From: CAMLIZ01 sp966212505
Lineage (GTDB): Bacteria > Pseudomonadota > Gammaproteobacteria > Burkholderiales > Burkholderiaceae_C
Direction: 5' to 3'
DNA: 64,000 nt
NCBI GenBank assembly: GCA_966212505.1
Contig: CBIHRS010000006.1
Span: forward strand, 128,765 to 192,764
Made by a program: the position numbers and the translations under genes
Notes under the pieces: model-generated
Told to the model about the DNA's origin: nothing
Databases searched by the model: none
Seen by the model: only the letters and a program-made list of their open reading frames with translations
Part shown: piece by piece, positions 22,948-32,759 of the stretch
How the letters are laid out: every line of letters begins with the position of its first letter
Position numbering within the stretch: position 1 is the first letter of the stretch

Positions 22948-23895
22948 GTGAACTTCCAGCAATTGCGTTCTGTCCGCGAAGCGGTGCGCCAGGACTTCAA
23001 CCTCACCGCGGTGGCGCAGGTGCTCAACACCTCGCAGCCCGGCGTCAGCCGCCAGATCCGCGAGCTGGAGGATGAGCTGGGCATCGAGATCTTCGTGCGC
23101 GCCGGCAAGCGCCTGACCGGGCTGACGCCGCCGGGCGAGACCATCGTGCCCATCGTCGAGCGCCTGCTGCTCGACGCCGACAACCTGCGCCGCGCCGGCA
23201 ACGACTACGCGGCCCAGGGCCGCGGCAAGCTGGCGATCGCGGCCACGCACTCGCAGGCGCGCTATGCGCTGCCCACGGCGGTGCGCGATTTCCGCGGCAC
23301 GCATCCCGACGTGGTGCTGCACCTGCACCAGGGCTCGCCGCAGCAGGTGGCCGAGATGCTGCTGAGCGGCGAGGCCGACATCGGCATCGCCACCGAGGCG
23401 CTGTCGCGCTACCCCGAGCTGGTGGCGCTGCCCTGCTACCGCTGGACGCACTCGGTGGTGGTGCCGCCCGGCCACCCGCTGCTCGACGACGCGCAGCCGC
23501 TGACGCTGCAGCGCTTGGCGGCCTATCCGATCATCACCTACGACGCGGGCTACACCGGCCGCGCCCACATCGACGAGGCCTTCCGCCGCCAGGGCCTGGA
23601 GGCCGATCTGGTGCTCACCGCGATGGACGCCGACGTGATCAAGACCTACGTCGAGCTCGGCCTGGGCGTGGGCATCGTCGCGTCGATCGCGTACGACGAA
23701 GAGCGCGACCGCCACCTGCGAGCGCTCGATGCGCGGCATCTGTTCGCGATGAACATGACGCGGCTGGCGGTGCGCCGCGGCGCATGGCTGCGCGGCTATG
23801 CCTACGACTTCATCCAGACCTTCGCGTCGCCGCTGACGCGCGGCGTGGTCGAGAAGGCGCTGGCCTCGCAGCCGGGCGAAGTCTTCGAGATCTGA
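22948..23895 (+). CDS. cysB: CysB-type LysR regulator of sulfur assimilation
   Basis: 315 residues with a GTG start. The HTH (NFQQLRSVREAVRQDFNLTAVAQVLNTSQPGVSRQIRELEDELG) has the CysB-family NLT ... TSQPGVS sequence. The effector domain contains ATHSQARYALP, where the Thr/Ser match the sulfate or inducer-binding loop of CysB. It activates sulfate uptake and reduction genes, with O- or N-acetylserine as inducer in enteric relatives. The sulfate transporter genes start 1.5 kb away in the opposite orientation, separated by a sugar dehydrogenase gene. A Cbl/SsuR-type paralogue cannot be excluded. Confidence 0.83.
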   Translation: MNFQQLRSVREAVRQDFNLTAVAQVLNTSQPGVSRQIRELEDELGIEIFVRAGKRLTGLTPPGETIVPIVERLLLDADNLRRAGNDYAAQGRGKLAIAATHSQARYALPTAVRDFRGTHPDVVLHLHQGSPQQVAEMLLSGEADIGIATEALSRYPELVALPCYRWTHSVVVPPGHPLLDDAQPLTLQRLAAYPIITYDAGYTGRAHIDEAFRRQGLEADLVLTAMDADVIKTYVELGLGVGIVASIAYDEERDRHLRALDARHLFAMNMTRLAVRRGAWLRGYAYDFIQTFASPLTRGVVEKALASQPGEVFEI

Positions 23896-23905
23896 GGGCT
23901 GTGGC

Positions 23906-25339
23906 TCAGTCGGCCTGGATGCGCGTGATGCTGCTGCGCGTCAGCGCATACAGCGCGCCGTCGGTGCCCACCAGCAGGTCCACTGGCGAGCCCGCCAGCG
24001 TGGCAAATGCATAGGCCGCATGGCCGTTGCCGGCGTCGAGCCGCGCGATCCACTTGCCGACGAAGTCGGCGAAGAAGTAGTTGCCGCGGTAAGCCGCAGG
24101 AAAGCCGCCACCCGTGGCGGGATAGAAGGCGCCGCCCGCGATCGCAAAGCCGGTGAAGAAGCCGCCGGGCCCCGACCCGGGCGGCGACGCGGCGCTGTGC
24201 TTATAGGTGAACAACGGCCCGGCGATGCTGCCGCTCACGCCCTGCGGCCCTTCCGAGGCCGGCCAGCCGTAGTTGGCGCCGGCCACGCCGACATCGATCT
24301 CTTCCCAGGTTGACTGGCCCACGTCGTTGATGTGAAGCCGCCCCGTGCCGGGTTCGAACGCGAAGGTGTAGGGGTTGCGCAGGCCGTAGGCCCACACCGC
24401 GCGGGCAAGGCCGCTCTGCGTGGCGTAGAACGGGTTGTCGCCGGGGATGCTGCCGTCATCGTTGAAGCGCAGCAGCTTGCCGAACGGATCCGACAGGTCC
24501 TGCGAGCGGTTCGGGCTCGCGTTCTCGCCCACGCCGAGATAGAGCTTGCCGTCGGGGCCGAAGTGCAGGCCGCCGCCATTGTGGTTGGTCGCGCTCGACA
24601 GCGGCGGCAGGTCGACCAGCACCGTCTCGGCGCCGTCGGACACATCCCCCGCAGCCACCAGCCGGCTGATGCGGTTGTGCGCTCCGCCCTCGGGGCTGGT
24701 GTAGTACACGTAGACCCAGCCGTTGCTCGCGAAGCCGGGATGCAGCGCCACGCCGATCAAGCCGCGCTCGCCGCTCGCATCCACCGTGAAGGCATGGAAG
24801 GGGGTGGCCTGCAGCACGCCGTTCTTCACCACGCGCAGCCGGCCGCCCTGCTCGGCGACGAACAGCCGGCCGTCGGGCGCCTGCGCCAAGGCGGTGGCAT
24901 TGCTCAGGCCGGCGACCCAGGCCTCGTTCTTCGTGAAGCCCTGTCCGATGGTCTGGCTGCCGCTCACGCTCACGGTGACGGCCGACCAGCCCGAGCGGTT
25001 GCCGGCCGCATCGCGCGCGCGCACGCGCAGCACATGCTGGCCGGGCGCGAGCGTCGCGGTATCCAGGCTCGCCTGGTAGGGTGCAGCGGTGAGTTCGCTG
25101 CCCAGCGGCTGGCCATCGACCTGGAACTCGACACCGGCCACGCCGACGTCGTCGCTCGCGTCGGCCTTCAGCGTCACGGTGCCGGACAGGCCAGCCGCAA
25201 GGTCGGCCGGCGCCGTCAGGGCGGCGGTGGGCGGCTGGGTGTCGCCATTGCCGCCCTTGTCATCCCCTCCGCCGCCACAGGCTGCGAGCAGCAGGGTCGC
25301 AAGGCACGGCAGCGCAAGGCGGCGACGCAGCAGGTTCAT
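23906..25339 (-). CDS. PQQ-dependent sugar dehydrogenase lipoprotein
   Basis: 477 residues. The lipoprotein signal ends LATLLLAACGGGG (Cys ~20). An Ig-like domain covers about 35-130 (DVGVAGVEFQVDG ... LRVRARDAAGNRSGW). The six-blade soluble glucose/aldose dehydrogenase fold follows: LAQAPDGRLFVAEQGGRLRVV, GERGLIGVALHPGF, TNHNGGGLHFGPDGKLYLGVGEN, YGLRNPYTFAFEP, and DVGQSTWEEIDVGVAGANYGWP. It oxidises aldoses, feeding electrons to the respiratory chain. No PQQ synthesis genes are in the window. Its gene sits between cysB and cysA, where no role in sulfur uptake is expected. Confidence 0.86.
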   Translation of the reverse strand: MNLLRRRLALPCLATLLLAACGGGGDDKGGNGDTQPPTAALTAPADLAAGLSGTVTLKADASDDVGVAGVEFQVDGQPLGSELTAAPYQASLDTATLAPGQHVLRVRARDAAGNRSGWSAVTVSVSGSQTIGQGFTKNEAWVAGLSNATALAQAPDGRLFVAEQGGRLRVVKNGVLQATPFHAFTVDASGERGLIGVALHPGFASNGWVYVYYTSPEGGAHNRISRLVAAGDVSDGAETVLVDLPPLSSATNHNGGGLHFGPDGKLYLGVGENASPNRSQDLSDPFGKLLRFNDDGSIPGDNPFYATQSGLARAVWAYGLRNPYTFAFEPGTGRLHINDVGQSTWEEIDVGVAGANYGWPASEGPQGVSGSIAGPLFTYKHSAASPPGSGPGGFFTGFAIAGGAFYPATGGGFPAAYRGNYFFADFVGKWIARLDAGNGHAAYAFATLAGSPVDLLVGTDGALYALTRSSITRIQAD

Positions 25340-25418
25340 GGCACATCCCTTGTGATGGCGAGGTGCCGATGGTGCCGGCAATCGGCGCGCCAGCTGTGAC
25401 ACGCCGTGTCCGGCGGCA

Positions 25419-26489
<1,071 letters not shown>

Positions 26490-26491
26490 GA

Positions 26492-27391
26492 TCAGGCCTC
26501 GCCCACTTGCTTGCGCTGCGCCTTCACGCGCAGCTCGACGATGTACTTCAGCACCAGCGTCACCAGCGCCAGGCCGGCGAGCAGCGAGGCCACCGCGAAG
26601 GCGGCCGCGAACTGGTATTCGTTGTAGAGGATCTCGATGTGCAGCGGCATCGTGTTGGTCTGGCCGCGGATGTGGCCCGAGACCACGCTGACCGCACCGA
26701 ACTCACCCATCGCCCGCGCATTGCACAGGATCACGCCATACAGCAGCGCCCACTTGATGTTGGGCAGCGTCACACGCCAGAAGATCTGCCAACCCGACGC
26801 GCCCAGCACGGTGGCGGCCTCTTCCTGCTCGGTGCCCTGCGCCTGCATCAGCGGGATCAGCTCGCGCGCGATGAACGGGAAGGTCACGAACACCGTGGCC
26901 ATCACGATGCCCGGCACGGCGAAGATGATCTTCAGGTCGTGGTCGCGCAGCCATCCGCCGAACCAGCCCTGCAGGCCGAACACCAGCACGTAGATCAGGC
27001 CCGAGATCACCGGACTCACCGAGAACGGCAGGTCGATCAGCGTCAGCAGCAGGTTCTTGCCGCGGAAGTCGAACTTGGCGATGCACCATGCGGCGGCGAT
27101 GCCGAACACCAGGTTCAGCGGCACCGAGACCGCGGCGGCGGTGAGCGTGAGCTTGATGGCCGACAGCGCATCGGGCTCGGTGATGGCAGCGAGGTAGACC
27201 TCCCAGCCCTTCTTGAGAGCCTCGTGGAACACGGCCGCCAGCGGCACGAAGAGAAACAGCGACAGGAACGCGAGCGCCACGCCGATCAGCAGCCGGCGCA
27301 CCCACGCCGGCTCCGAAGTGGCCGATTGGATCGAGCGCGGCGCAATGGTCACCGCCGGCTTCGCACCCTGTTGCGACAGCACCGCGCTCAT
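26492..27391 (-). CDS. cysW: Sulfate ABC transporter permease CysW
   Basis: 299 residues with six membrane segments. The EAA loop is LIPLMQAQGTEQEEAATVLGASGWQIFWRVTLPNIKWALLYG. The CysW-specific ending GEFGAVSVVSGHIRGQTNTMPLHIEILYNEYQF separates it from CysT. The start overlaps the cysT stop by 4 bp (ATGA). Confidence 0.94.
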   Translation of the reverse strand: MSAVLSQQGAKPAVTIAPRSIQSATSEPAWVRRLLIGVALAFLSLFLFVPLAAVFHEALKKGWEVYLAAITEPDALSAIKLTLTAAAVSVPLNLVFGIAAAWCIAKFDFRGKNLLLTLIDLPFSVSPVISGLIYVLVFGLQGWFGGWLRDHDLKIIFAVPGIVMATVFVTFPFIARELIPLMQAQGTEQEEAATVLGASGWQIFWRVTLPNIKWALLYGVILCNARAMGEFGAVSVVSGHIRGQTNTMPLHIEILYNEYQFAAAFAVASLLAGLALVTLVLKYIVELRVKAQRKQVGEA

Positions 27392-28236
27392 GCCAAGCCC
27401 CCCTGCCGGCGCCGCGCCCAGGCCTGCAGCGCATTGATCGCCAGCAGCAGCACGAACGAGGCGGTGAGCATCACCACCGCGATCGCGGTGGCGCCGGTGT
27501 AGTCGTATTGCTCGAGCTTGGTGATGATGAGCAGCGGCGTGATCTCCGAGACCATCGGCAGGTTGCCGGCGATGAAGATCACCGAGCCGTATTCACCCAG
27601 TGCCCGCGCGAAGGCCAGCGCAAAGCCGGTGAGCAGCGCCGGCGTCAGCAGCGGCAGGATCACGCGGGTGAAGGTCTGCCAGCGGTCGGCGCCCAGGGTG
27701 GCCGCGGCTTCTTCCACCTCGGCGTGCAGCTCTTCCAGCACCGGCTGCAGCGTGCGCACCACGAAAGGCAGGCCGATGAAGGTGAGCGCCACGAACACCC
27801 CCAACGGCGTGAACGCGATCTTCAACCCCAGCGGCGCGAACCACTGGCCGATCCAGCCGTTGGTGGAATACAGCGCGGTGAGCGCGATGCCGGCCACCGC
27901 GGTGGGCAGCGCGAACGGCAGGTCGACCAGCGCATCGACCAGGCGCTTGAACGGGAAGTCGTAGCGCACCAGCACCCAGGCGACCACCAGCCCGAACACC
28001 GCGTTGACCACCGCGGCGGCGAACGAGGCGCCGAAGGTCAGCCGGTACGAAGCGACCACGCGCGGCGAAGCCACCGCCTCCACGAACGCCGGCCAGGTCA
28101 TCGTGAAGGTCTTGAGGAAGGCCGCCGACAGCGGCACCAGCACGATCAGGCCGAGGTACAGCAGCGTGAAGCCGAGCGCGAGGTCGAAGCCCGGCAGCAC
28201 GGTGTGCCGCCGCAGCAGGCTGCGGGAGAAGATCAC
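27388..28236 (-). CDS. cysT: Sulfate ABC transporter permease CysT (CysU)
   Basis: 282 residues with a GTG start. There are six membrane segments and the EAA loop EELHAEVEEAAATLGADRWQTFTRVILPLL. The family-typical GEYGSVIFIAGNLPMVSEITPLLIITKLEQYDY identifies the CysT subunit. It forms the inner-membrane channel with CysW. It lies 15 bp after sbp. Confidence 0.94.
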   Translation of the reverse strand: MIFSRSLLRRHTVLPGFDLALGFTLLYLGLIVLVPLSAAFLKTFTMTWPAFVEAVASPRVVASYRLTFGASFAAAVVNAVFGLVVAWVLVRYDFPFKRLVDALVDLPFALPTAVAGIALTALYSTNGWIGQWFAPLGLKIAFTPLGVFVALTFIGLPFVVRTLQPVLEELHAEVEEAAATLGADRWQTFTRVILPLLTPALLTGFALAFARALGEYGSVIFIAGNLPMVSEITPLLIITKLEQYDYTGATAIAVVMLTASFVLLLAINALQAWARRRQGGLA

Positions 28237-28251
28237 GGCAAGCTCCGGGGC

Positions 28252-29262
28252 TTACTTCCGGCCGGCGGCCAGGATCTGGTCGTAGATCCCGCCATCGTCG
28301 AAGTGCTCCTTCTGCGCCTTCGTCCAGCCGCCGAACAGTTCGTCGATCGTGAAGGTGTTGACCTTGGGGAAATCCTTGGCGTGCTTCGCGAGCACCGCCG
28401 CGGCGCGCGGGCGCAGATGGTGTTTCGCGGCGATCTCCTGCGCCTCGTCGGACCACAGGTACTTGAGGTAGGCCTCGGCCTGCTTGCGCGTGCCCTTCTT
28501 GTCGACCACCTTGTCGACCACCGACACCGGGTTCTCGGCCAGGATGCTCCACTTGGGATACACGACCTCGAAGTTGTCGCCGAACTCGGCCTTGATCAGC
28601 TCGACCTCGCTCTCGAAGGTGGCCAGCGCATCGCCGATGTTGCGTTGCGCGAAGGTGGTGGTCGCGGCGCGACCGCCGCCATCGAACACCGGCACGTTGG
28701 CGAAGATCTTCTGCACCAGCGCCTTGGCCTGCTCGGCGTTGCCGCCGGCCTTGAGCACCGAGCCCCAGGCGGCCACGTAGGTGTAGCGGCCATTGCCGGT
28801 GATCTTGGGGTTGGGGATCACGACCGAGACACCGGGCTTGGCCAGATCGGGCCAGTCCTTGATGCCCTTGGGGTTGCCCTTGCGCACCAGGATCACCGTG
28901 GTGGAGGTGGTGGGCGAGGCATTGTCGGGCAGGCGCTTGGCCCAGTCGGCCGGCAGCAGCTTGCCGCGCGTGGCCAGCACGTCGATGTCGCTGGCCTGGT
29001 TCATCGTGACCACATCGGCCTCCAGGCCGTCGAGCACCGCACGCGCCTGCTTGCTGGAGCCGCCGTGCGACTGCTTCACCTCGAGGTCTTCACCAGCCGT
29101 GGACTTCCAATGCTTGGTGAAGGCGGCGTTGTAGTCCTTGTAGAACTCGCGCGCCACGTCGTAGCTCACGTTGAGCAGCGAGGTGGCGGCCGAGGCGGCA
29201 CCGGCCGCGCCCATCAGCGCGGCCACCAGCAACGCCGCCCGTCCCAAAGAAGAAAGTTTCAT
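28252..29262 (-). CDS. sbp: Periplasmic sulfate-binding protein (copy 1)
   Basis: 336 residues with a signal peptide (~1-26, ASA before AT). The sulfate-binding-protein pattern is clear: LLNVSYDVAREFYKDYNAAFTKHWK, VKQSHGGSSKQARAV, DVVTMNQASDID, NPKITGNGRYTYVAAWGS. It captures sulfate or thiosulfate and hands it to CysTWA, whose genes follow directly. It belongs to the same family as the second copy at 29968-30972, with large blocks alike. Confidence 0.93.
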   Translation of the reverse strand: MKLSSLGRAALLVAALMGAAGAASAATSLLNVSYDVAREFYKDYNAAFTKHWKSTAGEDLEVKQSHGGSSKQARAVLDGLEADVVTMNQASDIDVLATRGKLLPADWAKRLPDNASPTTSTTVILVRKGNPKGIKDWPDLAKPGVSVVIPNPKITGNGRYTYVAAWGSVLKAGGNAEQAKALVQKIFANVPVFDGGGRAATTTFAQRNIGDALATFESEVELIKAEFGDNFEVVYPKWSILAENPVSVVDKVVDKKGTRKQAEAYLKYLWSDEAQEIAAKHHLRPRAAAVLAKHAKDFPKVNTFTIDELFGGWTKAQKEHFDDGGIYDQILAAGRK

Positions 29263-29358
29263 GACCCAGCCTGCTTCCAATGCAAGGAACGCATGCTAGA
29301 GGCGATGTAACGACGAGAAAACAAAGGGATCGGAGTTTGCTTATGCGAAAACTGTCGA

Positions 29359-29907
29359 TCAGCTCTTCTTGCCGGTGTCCTTGCTCTCCTTGTCGGTGGC
29401 GGCCTTCAGGTCCTTGGCCATCTCGAGGTGATGACGCAGCGCCGGCAGGGTCTTCTCGGCCCAGGCCTTCACCTCGGCGTCCTTGCCGTCCTTGGCTTCC
29501 TTCTCGAACAGGCGCACCGTGTCTTCGTGCGCCTTCACGCCGAAGCTGTCGGCATAGTGCTTGTCGAAGCTGGCGCCGTCACGGCCGTCGAGCAGCTTGA
29601 TCTTGGCCTTGTCGGCCAGGCCCGGCTCGGTGGGCAGCTTCACGTCCTTGGAGGCCGCCAGCGCCTTCAGCTCGTCGTTGGCCTTGGTGTGGTCGTCGAC
29701 CATCTGCGTGGCGAATCCCTTGACCTGCGTGTTGGCGGCCTTGGTCGAGGCGATCTTGCTCGCCTCCACCTCGGCGAGGCCCGATTCGGCGGCCTTCTTC
29801 ATGAAAGCGGCATCGGCATGGGGCACGTTGTCCTTGGCCCAGGCGCTGCCCGCGAGCAGCAGCACGGCAAGCGCGGGAGACAGGCGGCGGGTGAGGGTGT
29901 TGTTCAT
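29359..29907 (-). CDS. DUF4142 family exported protein
   Basis: 182 residues with a signal peptide (~1-24, GSAWA before KD). The mature protein is a helical, ferritin-like DUF4142 domain: ADAAFMKKAAESGLAEVEASKIASTKAANTQVKGFATQMVDDHTKANDELKALAAS. The tail is Lys/Asp-rich. The family is periplasmic, often stress-related and of unknown function. It sits between the two sulfate-binding-protein genes on the same strand, with gaps of 96 and 60 bp. Confidence 0.87.
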   Translation of the reverse strand: MNNTLTRRLSPALAVLLLAGSAWAKDNVPHADAAFMKKAAESGLAEVEASKIASTKAANTQVKGFATQMVDDHTKANDELKALAASKDVKLPTEPGLADKAKIKLLDGRDGASFDKHYADSFGVKAHEDTVRLFEKEAKDGKDAEVKAWAEKTLPALRHHLEMAKDLKAATDKESKDTGKKS

Positions 29908-29967
29908 GCGGAACTCCGGCAGTGGATGGACTCACTGCCGGGCAGCAACCGCCATACCCAGCCGGGC

Positions 29968-30972
29968 TTACTTCTTCGTGTAGATCTGGTCGAACACGCC
30001 GCCGTCGTCGAAGTGGGTCTTCTGCGCCTTGGTCCAGCCGCCGAAGGCGTCGTTGATGCTGAACAGCTTGATCTGCGGGAACTGGCCGGCGTACTTGGCT
30101 GCGGCCTTGGGATCGGTCGGGCGGTAGAAATTCTTGCCGGCGATGTCCTGGCCTTCCGGGGAATACAGGTATTCGAGGTAGGCCTGGGCCACGGCGCGGG
30201 TGCCGCGCTTGTCGACCACCTTGTCGACCACCGCGACCGGCGGCTCGGCCAGGATGCTGACCGGCGGGTAGATCACGTCGAATTTGTCTTCGCCGAATTC
30301 CTTCTTCACGAGGCCGGCCTCGTTTTCCCACGACAGCAGCACGTCGCCCAGGCCACGCTCGGCGAAGCTCACGGTGGCGCCGCGCGCGCCCGAGTCGAGC
30401 ACCGGCACGTTGGCATAGACCTTCTGGATGTAGTCGCGCGCCTTGGCCTCGCTGCCGCCGGGGGCGGTGAGCGCCGAGCCGTAGGCCGCCAGGTAGGCCC
30501 AGCGGGCGCCGCCCGAGGTCTTGGGGTTGGCGGTGATCACCGAGACGCCGGGCTTGACCAGGTCGTTCCAGGTCTTGATGCCCTTGGGGTTGCCCTTGCG
30601 CACGATGAACACGATGGTCGAGGTGTACGGCGTGCTGTTGTGCGGCAGGCGCTTCTGCCATTCGGGCGCCAGCAGCTTGGCGCGCTGGCCGATCTCGTCG
30701 ATGTCGTAGGCCAGCGCCAGCGTCACCACGTCGGCCTCGAGGCCGTCGATCACCGAGCGGGCCTGCTTGCCCGAGCCGCCGTGCGAGGCCTTGACCGACA
30801 CGGTGTCGCCGGTCTTGGCCTTCCAGTACTTGGCAAAGGCGGCGTTGTATTCCTGGTAGAGCTCGCGCGTCGGGTCGTACGACACGTTGAGCAGCGTGAT
30901 GTCCTTGGCCAGGGCCGAGAGCGAAGTGGCGGCCAGCGTGGCGCCGAGGAGGAAGCGGTGGAGCGTTTTCAT
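29968..30972 (-). CDS. Periplasmic sulfate-binding protein (copy 2)
   Basis: 334 residues with a signal peptide (~1-22, SALA before KD). It has the same family pattern as copy 1: LLNVSYDPTRELYQEYNAAFAKYWK, VKASHGGSGKQARSV, NPKTSGGARWAYLAAYGS, and a common end FGGWTKAQKTHFDDGG. The start is a clear ATG. It is first in the cluster and divergent from the peroxiredoxin gene. The two copies may differ in ligand (sulfate, thiosulfate) or in regulation. Confidence 0.92.
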   Translation of the reverse strand: MKTLHRFLLGATLAATSLSALAKDITLLNVSYDPTRELYQEYNAAFAKYWKAKTGDTVSVKASHGGSGKQARSVIDGLEADVVTLALAYDIDEIGQRAKLLAPEWQKRLPHNSTPYTSTIVFIVRKGNPKGIKTWNDLVKPGVSVITANPKTSGGARWAYLAAYGSALTAPGGSEAKARDYIQKVYANVPVLDSGARGATVSFAERGLGDVLLSWENEAGLVKKEFGEDKFDVIYPPVSILAEPPVAVVDKVVDKRGTRAVAQAYLEYLYSPEGQDIAGKNFYRPTDPKAAAKYAGQFPQIKLFSINDAFGGWTKAQKTHFDDGGVFDQIYTKK

Positions 30973-31006
30973 GAGGCTGAAATCTAGACAGCGCTGAAAC
31001 ATCGAG

Positions 31007-31045
31007 GAACGAATGTTCATGAATGTCCATAGAACAAATTCGTTC
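31007..31045. promoter_or_regulatory. Inverted repeat between the second sbp and peroxiredoxin genes
   Basis: GAACGAAT at 31007-31014 is mirrored by ATTCGTTC at 31038-31045, with a 23-base AT-richer centre. It lies in the 141 bp between divergent starts and is the most AT-rich stretch nearby, so it is a candidate regulator site (CysB or a redox regulator). No family consensus was matched. Confidence 0.35.
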
Positions 31046-31113
31046 TTGGCAGCGCCGGCGCCCGCGACTAACGTGGCGCCCCTGCCTCGATGCACCCACA
31101 GAAAGGACTTGCC

Positions 31114-31755
31114 ATGGCTTCTTTGCGCCTGGGCGACACCGCCCCCGATTTCGAACAGGACTCCACCGAAGGCCGCATCCGCTTCCACCAGTGGCTGGGC
31201 GACAGCTGGGGCGTGCTGTTCTCGCACCCGGCCGACTTCACGCCGGTGTGCACCACCGAGCTGGGCCTGACCGCCAAGCTGGCCGAGGAGTTCAAGAAGC
31301 GCAACGTGAAGGCGATCGCGCTCTCGGTCGACCCGGTGGATTCGCACCAGAAGTGGGTGCGCGACATCAACGAGACGCAGGGCTGCACCGTCAACTTCCC
31401 GATCATCGCCGACGCCGACCGCAAGGTGAGCGAGCTCTACGACATGATCCACCCCAACGCGAACGCCACGCTCACGGTGCGCTCGCTGTTCGTGATCGAT
31501 CCGAACAAGAAGGTGCGGCTGATCATCACCTACCCCGCCAGCACCGGCCGCAACTTCGACGAGGTGCTGCGCGTGATCGACTCGCTGCAGCTCACCGACC
31601 ACCACAGCGTGGCCACGCCCGGCAACTGGAAGCAGGGCGACGACGTGGTGATCGTGCCCTCGCTGCAGGACCCCGAGCTGATCAAGCAGAAGTTCCCCAA
31701 GGGCTACAAGGCCGTGACGCCCTACCTGCGCCTGACGCCGCAGCCCAACCGCTGA
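31114..31755 (+). CDS. 1-Cys peroxiredoxin (Prx6 type)
   Basis: 213 residues. The active-site motif HPADFTPVCTTE has peroxidatic Cys46. The C-terminal half has the Prx6-type dimer domain (NWKQGDDVVIVPSLQD, KFPKGYKAVTPYLRLTPQP). It reduces peroxides in the cytoplasm. AAAGGA lies upstream of the ATG. It is transcribed away from the sulfate-uptake cluster, next to sbp copy 2, which may link it to sulfur status. Confidence 0.92.
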   Translation: MASLRLGDTAPDFEQDSTEGRIRFHQWLGDSWGVLFSHPADFTPVCTTELGLTAKLAEEFKKRNVKAIALSVDPVDSHQKWVRDINETQGCTVNFPIIADADRKVSELYDMIHPNANATLTVRSLFVIDPNKKVRLIITYPASTGRNFDEVLRVIDSLQLTDHHSVATPGNWKQGDDVVIVPSLQDPELIKQKFPKGYKAVTPYLRLTPQPNR

Positions 31756-31809
31756 TCGCCTCCACAGGCGTTTCAGCCTGACACAAGGGCGCACCACTTC
31801 GTCAGACGC

Positions 31810-31843
31810 TTGTCAGCGCGCTCCAGATACTGCGCGCTGACAA
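31810..31843. repeat. 11-bp inverted repeat upstream of the PEP-CTERM gene
   Basis: TTGTCAGCGCG at 31810-31820 pairs perfectly with CGCGCTGACAA at 31833-31843 around a 12-base centre. It lies 22 bp before the start of the spherulin-4-like gene and 55 bp past the peroxiredoxin stop. It could be a regulator site, a 5' leader hairpin or a terminator without a T-run. Confidence 0.45.
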
Positions 31844-31865
31844 CCATCACTTCGAGGAGGCGCGC

Positions 31866-32756
31866 GTGGCGTCGTCGCTGTTCAAGTCTGCTGCTGCCGC
31901 AGCAGCGTTGAGTGTGGCCGCATGGTCGGCCCAGGCCGTCGAGCTGCTCGTGCCGGCCTACTTCTATCCGTCGTACGACCCGGCGCAAAGCCAGTGGGAC
32001 GAGATGCAGGCCGCGCTGGCCCGCGGCGTGAAGGTCACCGCGATCATGAACGTGGCCAACGGCCCCGGCACCGCGCCCAACAGCGACTACCTCGCCGCGG
32101 TGCAGAGCTTCCGCGCCGCCGGCGGCCGGGTGCTCGGCTATGTGTACACCTGCTACGGCAACAACACCTGCTCGGCGGGGCTGCCCTCGACCCGCTCGGT
32201 GAACGACGTGCTGGCCGATGTGCAGCGCTATGCGCAGTGGTATCCGGTCGACGGCATCTTCCTCGACGAGATGTCGAACCAGACCGCGGCGCTGCCGTTC
32301 TACCAGCAGGTCTCGCAGAGCCTGCGCAGCAGCCATCCTGCCTGGCAGATCGTCGGCAACCCGGGCACCGCAGCGCCGGCCGGCTACCTGGGCGCGATCG
32401 ACACCATCGTGACCTTCGAGCAGGGCACCGGCTCGTATGCGACGGCGACCACCGAACCGTGGATGGGCACCGAACCGGCGGCACGCCAGGCGCACCTGCA
32501 CTACAACGTGGCCGATACCGCGACGATGCGCACGCTGCTGGCCGAGGCGGTGCAGCGCAACGCCGGCTACGTCTACATCACCGACGACCGCTACACGCCC
32601 GGCAACCCGGCCGAGCCCAACCCGTGGGACCGGCTGCCGAGCTACTGGAACGAAGAGGTGGCCGCCATCGCGGCCGTGCCCGAGCCGGAGACCTGGGCGC
32701 TGATGGGCGTGGGTCTGTGCCTGCTCGCGCTGGCACGACGCCCACGTCGAGCCTGA
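31866..32756 (+). CDS. Spherulation-specific family 4 protein with PEP-CTERM anchor
   Basis: 296 residues with a GTG start; GAGGAGG lies 6 bp upstream. The signal peptide is about 1-24. The TIM-barrel-like spherulin-4 domain follows: LLVPAYFYPSYDPAQSQWDEM, VTAIMNVANGPG, and GVKVTA strands, with VDGIFLDEMSNQ carrying the acidic pair. The C-terminus is a PEP-CTERM signal: VPEPETWALMGVGLCLLALARRPRR. It is exported, and the tail is presumably processed by an exosortase elsewhere. A role in extracellular polysaccharide handling is inferred from family and sorting signal. Confidence 0.85.
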   Translation: MASSLFKSAAAAAALSVAAWSAQAVELLVPAYFYPSYDPAQSQWDEMQAALARGVKVTAIMNVANGPGTAPNSDYLAAVQSFRAAGGRVLGYVYTCYGNNTCSAGLPSTRSVNDVLADVQRYAQWYPVDGIFLDEMSNQTAALPFYQQVSQSLRSSHPAWQIVGNPGTAAPAGYLGAIDTIVTFEQGTGSYATATTEPWMGTEPAARQAHLHYNVADTATMRTLLAEAVQRNAGYVYITDDRYTPGNPAEPNPWDRLPSYWNEEVAAIAAVPEPETWALMGVGLCLLALARRPRRA

Positions 32757-32759
32757 GCT

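Noticed and set aside
27508..29310. A 600-codon plus-strand open frame across cysT and sbp
   Set aside because: Shadow of well-recognised sulfate transport genes on the minus strand; no domain is recognisable.
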